A stretch of DNA of 64,000 nucleotides, taken from the NCBI RefSeq assembly GCF_017115085.1, contig NZ_JABXKJ010000107.1, positions 1 to 64,000 of the forward strand. Direction: 5' to 3'. Source of the stretch: Nostoc sp. NMS7. GTDB taxonomy: Bacteria; Cyanobacteriota; Cyanobacteriia; Cyanobacteriales; Nostocaceae. Below the pieces are notes generated by a model. The model was not told the origin of the DNA. It did not search any database and was given only the letters and a program-made list of their open reading frames with translations. Both the position numbers and the translations under genes were made by a program. This document shows positions 8,613 to 15,723 of the stretch, in pieces (the first letter of the stretch is position 1; each line of letters starts with the position of its first letter).

Positions 8613-8946
8613 CAGGCTAGATACTATACAAGCTTTTAAACTTGTAATTCTATCTAAACTCTAAAGTAATAAAGTAATACGAGCTATTTTGATTTTTTTT
8701 CAAAAAGATAAATAAGAATGATTGACAAAATAGTAATTTAAAGGTATGTGTGCGAGTTTTCAACTTCTAACACTGTTCTAATAAACTCTTGAAGCTATTA
8801 AAGAAAGTATTGTACTAACTATTATTTTTTCCTTGCACCTTTCGCCTTCTGCTCCCTCGGCTCCAACAGCTTGTCATAAGGGAGACAGGAGTATCTATTC
8901 TTTATACAAGAGTAACATAAGTAATAGGAAGCCAACTTAGACCTAT
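8613..8946. other. AT-rich intergenic stretch upstream of the Rrf2 gene
   Basis: About 330 bp with no frame I can support on either strand. The part nearest the Rrf2 gene is very AT-rich and should hold its promoter, but I see no clear paired -35/-10 boxes or palindrome. A pyrimidine-rich block near 8830-8870 (CTTGCACCTTTCGCC...) is the complement of the GGGGAGCAGG-type low-complexity repeats found between genes elsewhere in the window. Confidence 0.5.
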
Positions 8947-9336
8947 CTAAGAATTTTCTCCAATAAGACTGTAAATTAGCCCAGTCAGTACAATTAGAGT
9001 CACAATTACATAGGTATAATCTTTTAGTCGAACAAAGGCTAACAGAGAAAAAAACACTCTCATAACTGGAGTAGCAATCAGTAGCAGTAGTCCTAGTTGA
9101 ATAATGCCTCGGTTACGACCTGATAATATTGATGTTTTTACCCCGGCTGGAGTGCGAAACTCTGCTGGTTCTCCCCGAAAAAACTGGTAATTAGGAACCT
9201 CTGTCCCGTGGCGAATTAAGTACAAAATTCCACCCGTTAGAACCAGAACGGTAGCAAGGATGACCCCGACTCTTAACAGATTGCCAATAAATTGCTCAAA
9301 ACGCTGCTCAAACTTAGTACGTCTGTTTAGAACCAT
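8947..9336 (-). CDS. DUF1634 membrane protein, partner of a TSUP transporter
   Basis: 129-aa integral membrane protein with three hydrophobic helices (about residues 16-40, 74-95 and 103-125), the DUF1634 pattern. It begins MVLNRRTKFEQRFEQFIGNL; the loop between helices 1 and 2 carries VPNYQFFRGEPAEFRTPAGV, typical of the family. The gene starts one base after the TauE/SafE-type gene stops, so the two are co-transcribed. This pairing is common and suggests that DUF1634 is an accessory subunit of the exporter. Confidence 0.82.
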   Translation of the reverse strand: MVLNRRTKFEQRFEQFIGNLLRVGVILATVLVLTGGILYLIRHGTEVPNYQFFRGEPAEFRTPAGVKTSILSGRNRGIIQLGLLLLIATPVMRVFFSLLAFVRLKDYTYVIVTLIVLTGLIYSLIGENS

Positions 9337-9337
9337 T

Positions 9338-10216
9338 TTAAAGCCTCCCAGTTAGACCTTTGTAGATCATTTCCAGCGCCAGTACCAAAATCACACCACT
9401 GAAAATATTTCGCAAAAGTTGTACCCTGGCTCTGACAAGTACTCGCGCCCCCAATACAGCACCACACAGTACTCCCAACATCACTGGCATTGCTAATCCG
9501 GGGTCGATATAACCTCGGTTTAGATATATTCCTGCACTAGCAGCTGCTGTTACTCCAATCATGAAATTGCTGGTAGTTGTGGAAACTTTGAATGGAATAT
9601 GCATTATTTGATCCATTGCCAGCACCTTGAGCGCTCCCGAACCAATACCTAGCAAGCCGGAAAATACACCAGCTATAAACATTAGCCCAAATCCAAAGGG
9701 AACACCACGCACGTTGTAAGATTGTTCTCCCGTAGAAGTTGGATAAGTACTATTTAGCTTCAAGCGTGTTGCCAGGGGATCTGGCGGTAAATTATCGATG
9801 TTTTCGGAGTAGGGTTTACGAGATAGGTACGCACTATAAAGTAAAACAATCCCAAACACAATAGCGATCGCTCCAGTAGAAATCTTCGCTGCCACAACCG
9901 CTCCAGCTATAGCGCCAAAGGTTGTTGCTATTTCTAGGAACATCCCTAGCCGCATATTAGTGTAACCTTCCTTTACATAAGCAGAAGCTGCTCCACTAGA
10001 TGTAGCAATCACAGATACTAAGGAAGCACCAATAGCATAGTGGAGATCCACTCTACAAACTACAGATAGGAAAGGAACAATTACTACTCCACCACCCAAG
10101 CCTGTCAAGGCTCCTAAAAATCCAGCGCTCAAAGAGCCAAACCATACTAATAGCGAAAAATCCAGAGTATTCAAGGTTTGTTCTCCACTATTTGGCTTTA
10201 TGGGTAAAAACACCAA
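9338..10216 (-). CDS. TSUP (TauE/SafE) family membrane transporter
   Basis: 292-aa transporter of the sulfite/sulfonate-exporter family. Two homologous halves are seen: GFLGALTGLGGGVVIVPFL near residue 32 and GVFSGLLGIGSGALKVLAM near residue 182, each the start of a four-helix repeat. The halves are joined by a hydrophilic loop (about 130-165). It forms a unit with the DUF1634 gene directly downstream, and an Rrf2 regulator follows on the same strand. The start is uncertain: the frame opens with TTG/GTG codons. The substrate is probably a small sulfur anion, inferred from family and context only. Confidence 0.88.
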   Translation of the reverse strand: MVFLPIKPNSGEQTLNTLDFSLLVWFGSLSAGFLGALTGLGGGVVIVPFLSVVCRVDLHYAIGASLVSVIATSSGAASAYVKEGYTNMRLGMFLEIATTFGAIAGAVVAAKISTGAIAIVFGIVLLYSAYLSRKPYSENIDNLPPDPLATRLKLNSTYPTSTGEQSYNVRGVPFGFGLMFIAGVFSGLLGIGSGALKVLAMDQIMHIPFKVSTTTSNFMIGVTAAASAGIYLNRGYIDPGLAMPVMLGVLCGAVLGARVLVRARVQLLRNIFSGVILVLALEMIYKGLTGRL

Positions 10217-10478
10217 TTAGTTTCACACTGGTTGGTTGGTTTTACTTTATATTTTTTCATTTATAAAAACAAATATTTTTTCTTATTAATTTAATCAAAA
10301 TTTTTAATTATATTATATATAAGCATTGAAAAAACTGTCAAAATGACAAATTCTTTATAGTCTATTCAACTAAATTTTTATCAAATTTATAAAACAGATA
10401 TTTAACCAGCTAAACTACTGTAAAGCTAGGAAAATATAGTAGTTTTATGAACGTCATATTTATGCTATAACTATTTTC

Positions 10479-10754
10479 GTGTTTGGCTTATCTCAACACC
10501 AAGCTCAGGGTACAACATTAGCTTTGCTTGTTCCTCCGATTGATATTTTGGCTGCATGGACTTACTACAAGCAAGGATATGTAGACTTTAAAATAGCAGG
10601 ATTGCTCTGCTTGGGTTTTGTATTAGGTGGATGGCTGGGTGCCAAAATAGGAACAGGATTATCTAATGTGATATTGGCGAGAATATTTGGAGTTTTACTG
10701 CTTGTTAGTGCTATCAGAGTACTGTTTACAAATGTAGGCGATTCCACTTTGTAA
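10479..10754 (+). pseudogene. TSUP transporter fragment (C-terminal half)
   Basis: 91 codons beginning FGLSQHQAQGTTLALLVPPI and continuing through DFKIAGLLCLGFVLGGWLGA to a normal C-terminus. This matches the second half of the short, single-repeat TSUP proteins (about 120 aa). The conserved first helix with its GxGGG segment is missing; upstream codons run into a stop at 10440. The only start is a GTG inside what should be the first helix. It lies opposite the complete TSUP gene across a 260-bp gap. It is either a remnant or a badly truncated gene. Confidence 0.7.
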
Positions 10755-10946
10755 CTCAGCAATTTTGTTCAAGCTCATTAAAAAATACATCTTATTTACT
10801 CCTTGTCATCGTCTTATTTAGGGATTCTTACTTGTAAAAGTTGTTCCCCTGTCTAACTCACTTTATTATAAGAAACCTGATTGGAAAGTTATTTTACTAA
10901 AAAAAATATAGTATTATCTATTTTTTAATACAGAAATATTATCACA

Positions 10947-11648
10947 ATGCGTATTTTGGTAGTCGAAGATGATGTTCAGCTAGCAGAGATGCTGATGGAA
11001 GCCCTAACTGACCGTCAATATGTGGTAGATATAGCCCAAGATGGAGAGGAAGCGTGGGATTGCATTAAAGTATTGGAATATGATTTGGTGGTACTAGATA
11101 TTACCTTACCCAAGCTAGATGGTGTAAGTTTTTGTCAACGCTTGCGATCGCCTACATCAAGACATAGCTCATCGCGCAATATTACAATACCTGTACTCAT
11201 GTTAACAGCACGCGATACCCTTGGTGACAAAATTACCGGGTTGGATGCTGGGGCAGATGATTATATGGTTAAACCTTTTGAAATGCCAGAGTTAATGGCT
11301 CGTGTTCGCGCACTGTTGCGCCGCAATAGTGCCGCAACATCTTCTTCAGATTTTGGTTGGGGTAATCTGCGTTTAAATTCTAGCACTTATGAAGCCACAT
11401 ACTCTGACAAGCCTTTACATCTAACACCTAAAGAATTTGCTCTTTTAGAATTAATGGTTTCTAGCGGTCGGCGGGTGCTAAGTCGAGCCGGAATTATTGA
11501 GCGTATTTGGTCACTTGATGACCCTCCGAGCGAAGAAACTGTTAAGTCTCACATTAAGAGTTTACGGTATAAACTTAAAGACGTAGGTGCTGCTGATGAT
11601 TTTATTGAGACAGTTCATGGATTGGGCTATCGCTTAAAGCAGCTTTAG
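10947..11648 (+). CDS. OmpR-family response regulator, orphan
   Basis: 233-aa two-component regulator. The receiver domain has acidic residues ED at 7-8, phospho-acceptor D51 (VVLDITLPK), the switch residue in LMLTARD, and the lysine in YMVKPFE. The winged-helix output domain has LTPKEFALLELMVS, the recognition helix SEETVKSHIKSLRYKLK and the wing ETVHGLGYRLK. No kinase gene is adjacent; the nearest are 5.6 kb away at 3957 and the RppB-type kinase at 52013. A copy of the 11-bp phased repeat begins eight bases after its stop codon, which makes it a candidate ligand of that site. Confidence 0.92.
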   Translation: MRILVVEDDVQLAEMLMEALTDRQYVVDIAQDGEEAWDCIKVLEYDLVVLDITLPKLDGVSFCQRLRSPTSRHSSSRNITIPVLMLTARDTLGDKITGLDAGADDYMVKPFEMPELMARVRALLRRNSAATSSSDFGWGNLRLNSSTYEATYSDKPLHLTPKEFALLELMVSSGRRVLSRAGIIERIWSLDDPPSEETVKSHIKSLRYKLKDVGAADDFIETVHGLGYRLKQL

Positions 11649-11655
11649 GAAAATA

Positions 11656-11688
11656 CCCGATTTCTACCCGATATTTACCTCTTATCTT
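11656..11688. promoter_or_regulatory. Candidate OmpR-family operator: 11-bp phased direct repeats (site 2)
   Basis: CCCGATTTCTA, CCCGATATTTA and the weaker CCTCTTATCTT follow one another at an exact 11-bp period. The site starts eight bases after an OmpR-family regulator gene. The following 100 bp resemble those after site 1 (5468). No intact gene now lies directly downstream; the next is the DUF262 gene 490 bp away with its own strong ribosome site. The array may have served a gene since lost or may control the neighbouring regulator. Confidence 0.5.
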
Positions 11689-11805
11689 TACAACTGATTG
11701 TTAGACTACAATTACATTACTGAAGTTAACTTCTTCTTTTACACTAGAACACTATTAGTTCTCCAAATCAATTTAATTATTGGTTTGGGGAATTTTAATT
11801 TTTAT

Positions 11806-11976
11806 CTAAAAGCAATTAGTAAACCAGCTTTTTAAATGTCGAGAATTCATTAAGTCGGGAGCAACTGAGATGACTACTGCTTTTGGTTGCCCTTCTTGGA
11901 CTAAGGCGATCGCTTCTCGCTTAGACTTGGCTTGTTGGATTAGCTGAGAAAGCTCTTGGTTGTCGCGTATATTTGC
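11806..11976 (-). pseudogene. Phd/YefM-type antitoxin remnant
   Basis: The minus strand reads ANIRDNQELSQLIQQAKSKR and then EAIALVQEGQPKAVVISVAP. The pattern LIQQAKSKREAIALVQEGQPKAVVIS is that of the DNA-binding N-terminus of Phd/YefM antitoxins ('...EAIVITRNGKPVAVLVS...'). It is preceded by an in-frame stop after MANYML (ATG at 11997) and its C-terminus is unrelated (SRHLKSWFTNCF). No toxin gene follows. The rest of the 11,700-12,180 stretch holds no gene that I can support. Confidence 0.55.
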
Positions 11977-12180
11977 TTATAGCATATAATTTGCCATTTT
12001 GAAGTCAGTTATAATTCTATGTTACGCGATCGCCTATTTCCTTGTTCTTAAGTTATCAGCAAAACCTCTAGCAGTTAGATAATTGAGGGGATTGGTCGAT
12101 ATCTTACGTGGTTGTGTTACAAAGACATAGGATAATATCATATCAGGGTTCAGAAGGAATAATTTTTTAAGGAGTAAAAT

Positions 12181-13887
12181 ATGGCGGAACTTAACGTCAC
12201 GAAAAAAAGTATAAGTAGCCTATTTTCTGAAATGCAGGGAACAAAATTCATTATTCCTGATTATCAACGACCATATAAATGGGATTTAGAAAAATGCGAA
12301 ATTCTATGGCAGGATCTTACTGGTTTCTTTGAAGAAAGAATAGGAAGTGAGGAGTATTATCTAGGCACGGTTGTCACTTGTAAAAATGATGAATCTGGAA
12401 AGATTGAAATTGAAGTTATCGATGGGCAACAGCGTATCACCTCACTCTTGCTTCTTCTTAGGGCATTTTATTCAAAATTGGAAAACAGTGCAATTGAAGA
12501 CGACAATATTACTGGACTCAAGAATCAAATTGCGCCCTGTATTTGGGACGTTAATCCTATTTCGGGAAAAGTCTCTGATACCAGTTTAATCCACATAGAA
12601 TCACGGGTTGCAACCGAATCTGACAATGAAGTATTTCATGCGATTCTTCGGACAGGAAAATCAAAGCCAAGCGCTACCGACCTTTATTCAAAGAATTATA
12701 ATTATTTCTTTTCAATGTGTGAAGAATACGCAATGCACAATCCAATTCATTGGCAGGCATTTTGTGTTTCCATTTTAAAGAATTGCATTATACTTCCAAT
12801 TGATTGCGAAAAACTAGACACCGCATTGACCATATTTTCAACCCTAAACGACCGAGGAATGCCGCTTTCGGATTCCGACATTTTTAAAGCTCAACTTTAT
12901 CGCACTAAGACTACTGCCGAGGGAAAATCAGAATTCACTTCTTCATGGAAAGAGCTTACTGAAACAGTCGATGATGCAAGGTTGAGCTTGGATGCTCTCT
13001 TCCGATATTATTCACACGTTATTCGCGGCAGAAACAGTGATAAAACAAAAGAAATCGGTTTAAGAAAATTTTATGCTGGCGTTGACAATAAATTCAAAAA
13101 ATTAGAGCAAACTGATTTTATGAAAGAATTGCAAGAGCTTGCAGAATTTTGGCTAACGGTGAAAGCAGGCGAATCGAAATTTCTGGAGCGAGAGTTTATT
13201 TCTCGCCAGTCGTTTAAATATCTTCATTGCCTTAACTATTACCCAAACGAATACTGGAAATATGTTACGAGCGCATATTTTTTAAAAAATAAAGATTCGG
13301 ATTCATTTCATACAAAATTTTCGGAATTTCTCGGAACATTAATTTCATTTCTGTTTTCCGAGTTTGTTCAGAAGCCAACAGTAAATGCGATAAAGGATTC
13401 ATGCTACCAATTTTGCATTGATATTTTTAAAGGAAAGCCGCTTACAATAACCGCTTCAATTTCTTCAGAATTTTCGACCACTTTGGCTCAAACGGCTAAT
13501 AATAGAATTGCTCGCGCCATGATTTTGCTTCACGCTTATCTAAATCCTAATCAAAGCGACAAGATTGATTCCAATTTTCAGATTGAACATATTTTCCCTC
13601 GTGTTTGGAATACAGCTAACTACAACGGCTGGAATCACGAAGATGCAAAAGTCTATTTGGAGCGATATGGAAACAAAGTGGCTATAGGAAAAAAATTAAA
13701 CATCCAAGCTGGTAATGGTTATTTCGGGCAAAAGAAAAATAAATATAAGGACTCACCCATTGCTAATGTTAATGATCTTTCAAAATACCCAAGTGATGAT
13801 TGGGTAAAGACCGACATTGAAGCAAGAGAAAAATTATTTTTAGAATCAATTGTGGGTTTCTTTCATTCCAATTTGCATAAAAAATAA
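12181..13887 (+). CDS. DUF262/DUF1524 protein, GmrSD/SspE-like defence nuclease candidate
   Basis: 568-aa protein. The N-terminal DUF262 (ParB/sulfiredoxin-like) domain carries the DGQQR motif at 81-85, preceded by PDYQRPYKW; in characterised relatives this part hydrolyses nucleotides and senses modified DNA. The C-terminal DUF1524 domain has the HNH-type signature FQIEHIFPRVW (His near 468) and GNKVAIGKKLNIQAGN. The fusion order is that of GmrSD type IV restriction enzymes and of SspE. AAGGAG lies six bases before the ATG. The gene contains no HIP1 site and is AT-rich, unlike neighbouring DNA, which suggests recent transfer. No partner gene is adjacent, so it would act alone. Confidence 0.85.
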   Translation: MAELNVTKKSISSLFSEMQGTKFIIPDYQRPYKWDLEKCEILWQDLTGFFEERIGSEEYYLGTVVTCKNDESGKIEIEVIDGQQRITSLLLLLRAFYSKLENSAIEDDNITGLKNQIAPCIWDVNPISGKVSDTSLIHIESRVATESDNEVFHAILRTGKSKPSATDLYSKNYNYFFSMCEEYAMHNPIHWQAFCVSILKNCIILPIDCEKLDTALTIFSTLNDRGMPLSDSDIFKAQLYRTKTTAEGKSEFTSSWKELTETVDDARLSLDALFRYYSHVIRGRNSDKTKEIGLRKFYAGVDNKFKKLEQTDFMKELQELAEFWLTVKAGESKFLEREFISRQSFKYLHCLNYYPNEYWKYVTSAYFLKNKDSDSFHTKFSEFLGTLISFLFSEFVQKPTVNAIKDSCYQFCIDIFKGKPLTITASISSEFSTTLAQTANNRIARAMILLHAYLNPNQSDKIDSNFQIEHIFPRVWNTANYNGWNHEDAKVYLERYGNKVAIGKKLNIQAGNGYFGQKKNKYKDSPIANVNDLSKYPSDDWVKTDIEAREKLFLESIVGFFHSNLHKK

Positions 13888-14127
13888 GTTCGGACTACCA
13901 ATTATATGTTTAGAACAGATAATTTATAAATGCAAAAAATGTTGTTGAACAAATCGATCAAACCGACTGCGCCATTGTCGTCATGCCTAACCGATAAGTC
14001 CGTTAAGTTTGTCTGTTTCTAGTCGAGATTAGGCAAGCAAAAATGGTAAGCTTTGTTGATGAGTTCCGATAAGTTGTTGGCGATTCCTTTCAGGATGCAT
14101 CCCGCCGCAAAGACCAATAATTATTAA

Positions 14128-14168
14128 GCGATCGCCTAAAAATCATGACTCACAGAAATAGCGATCGC
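14128..14168. repeat. 41-bp direct repeat, left copy, flanking a nuclease gene
   Basis: Begins and ends with a HIP1 octamer and contains CTAAAAATCATGACTCACAG between them. It matches the right copy at 14926-14966 at 38 of 41 positions. The end of this copy abuts the stop codon of the PD-(D/E)XK gene. Confidence 0.8.
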
Positions 14169-14831
14169 CTAACTCCTCAAATCGCCAATATAAGCCCCAA
14201 TTTGTTTAAGTCCCTGCAAAACTTGGATACGTTCTGATGTATTTTCAAGTAACCGATAAGTATGGGATCGAGTATATTGAGGGACATTTTGGTGGCGATG
14301 CCTGAGGCGAGCGAAGCTATCGCATTTCAAAAACAATACTTCTCTTCCGTTTGTAACCATTCCATAACAACTTGACTGTAAGTTGGGAGCGCTCAACAAA
14401 TAAGTAAGTGCTTGGGGAATTCCCGCCGTAACGTCTAGTCTTGCAGGCTTTGACTCGATTACCAAAATCCAAAAACTATCTTGAATCACCAAAATATCAA
14501 TCCTGCCTTGAATTGCAATAGCATTAGCTTCGTCTGCAACTTCGATATTGGTACTTACTTCTGCTTTTACCAAAAAAGGAAACTGATAGAAACCTGCTAA
14601 ATCTAGCAATGGTGATATAACTACAAGCTTAACAATTTCTTCGAGAGGTGGTTCTTCTTGACTGAGATAGGTATAGTTTCGAGTGAGGCGATCTAGTCCT
14701 TGTAGCTCCGCTTCGGTTAGAGTCGGCGCATTATTTAACCATTCATCAAAAAAGCGATCGCTAGAGTCGAGTCTCAAGCCAAAAGTTTGACGGAGAGCGC
14801 CAAGGGTAAGGCTACTAGCATTTGTAATCAC
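14169..14831 (-). CDS. PD-(D/E)XK nuclease-fold protein (type I restriction R-like)
   Basis: 220-aa soluble protein of a family widespread in cyanobacteria and often labelled 'restriction endonuclease subunit R'. The catalytic core is visible: an acidic pair at about 64-65, D112 in QGRIDILVI, E126-S-K128 in VIESKPARL, and Q140 in GIPQALTYLL. There is no helicase or specificity domain and no methylase next to it, so it is not a complete restriction system. The gene is bracketed by 41-bp direct repeats rich in HIP1 sites. The actual substrate is unknown; it may be a defence or housekeeping nuclease. Confidence 0.78.
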   Translation of the reverse strand: MITNASSLTLGALRQTFGLRLDSSDRFFDEWLNNAPTLTEAELQGLDRLTRNYTYLSQEEPPLEEIVKLVVISPLLDLAGFYQFPFLVKAEVSTNIEVADEANAIAIQGRIDILVIQDSFWILVIESKPARLDVTAGIPQALTYLLSAPNLQSSCYGMVTNGREVLFLKCDSFARLRHRHQNVPQYTRSHTYRLLENTSERIQVLQGLKQIGAYIGDLRS

Positions 14832-14925
14832 GGTTAAATTCTTGTAGTAATTACATGAAGTTTAAAAGTCTAGACATTTGATCTAGGCTCCAATACCTAA
14901 TATACGATATATTAAGAACAAAAGA

Positions 14926-14966
14926 GCGATCGCGTAAAAATCACGACTCACAGGAATAGCGATCGC
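14926..14966. repeat. 41-bp direct repeat, right copy
   Basis: Same orientation as the left copy at 14128-14168, with differences at positions 9, 19 and 29 only. Two HIP1 octamers form its ends. Together the copies enclose 757 bp holding just the nuclease gene and its leader. Confidence 0.8.
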
Positions 14967-14988
14967 TAAAATCAAACAATTTTCATCC

Positions 14989-15429
14989 TTATTTCTGGCT
15001 CTCCAGAATTTCCTTCGCATTTAAAAGTCCTTGATATTGTTCTTCGCTGACCTTTGGATACTTGAGATTCAGTTCCTTTAACTGCGTGTAAATGATACCT
15101 GCCACAACCAGACGAGTAAACCATTTGCGATCGGCGGGGATAATGTACCAAGGAGCATATTTTGTACTGGTGTGATTGAACATATCCTCATAGACAGTCA
15201 TATAGTCATCCCAAAAAGTACGTTCATTGGCATCATTAACAGAGAACTTCCAGTTCTTTTCAGGTCGGTCAATCCGTTCTAAAAAACGTTTTCCCTGTTC
15301 TTCTTTAGACACATTCAGAAAAAATTTGAGGATGATAGTTCCGTTGTTGACTAGATATTTCTCAAAGTGAACCAGATTTAAATTCTTTTTATCCAAAATA
15401 TAAAGTTTGATAACTTTATCAGTAGACAT
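14989..15429 (-). pseudogene. C-terminal half of a PPK2 polyphosphate kinase
   Basis: 146 codons. From HFEKYLVNNGTIILKFFLNV to the end (LNAKEILESQK) the product matches the full-length PPK2 at 27380-28312 closely, including RPEKNWKFSVNDANERTFW and APWYIIPADRKWFTRLVVAG. The first 160 residues of PPK2, with the Walker A loop and the NRSNYEE segment, are missing. They are replaced by about 17 unrelated residues (MSTDKVIKLYILDKKNLN). Without the P-loop it cannot be a kinase. It marks the left edge of the metabolic island, as an old duplicate of a gene still inside it. Confidence 0.85.
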
Positions 15430-15497
15430 ATTGTTTATATTGATAGAAACTAGAGTTTTGTGAACAATAGAGAATTGGTGAGTTATTCAAAATAAAT

Positions 15498-15700
15498 TTA
15501 AAATGCAAAACTCCCGATAAACGTCAAGGTAGATAAGTTTGTATCTTGAGTTTGATGGGCTTCAGGAAGAATTTCTTCAACGATCGCCACCATCAAAGTG
15601 CCTGTTGTAATCAGTTTGTCCGCGCAATCCCCAATAGCCCAGCGTCGCGCCCAGCCAAACAGGAATCAGAAATGCCGCAACTAAACAAAATCGCTGTGTT
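15498..15700 (-). pseudogene. ZIP-family metal permease remnant
   Basis: Two frames hold recognisable parts. One reads CLVAAFLIPVWLGATLGYWG followed by LRGQTD. The other, shifted, reads LITTGTLMVAIVEEILPEAH and then DTNLSTLTFIGSFAF before a stop. The E-E-x-x-P-E-A-H metal-binding helix and the order of pieces are those of the C-terminal half of ZIP transporters. At least one deletion or frameshift separates the parts and the 5' half is absent. It sits between the PPK2 fragment and the H+-ATPase gene. Confidence 0.65.
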
Positions 15701-15723
15701 CGCGGCATATTTTGACTCTATAC

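Noticed and set aside
12371..12589. 72-codon frame inside the DUF262 gene
   Set aside because: Internal out-of-frame reading of a well-supported gene.
13938..13997. Short frame VVEQIDQTDCAIVVMPNR resembling the end of a USP domain
   Set aside because: Only about 20 residues, no upstream continuation; likeness is too short to call a remnant.
14989..15429. Treating the short PPK2 as a working small kinase
   Set aside because: The P-loop and the whole N-terminal half are missing and replaced by unrelated residues.
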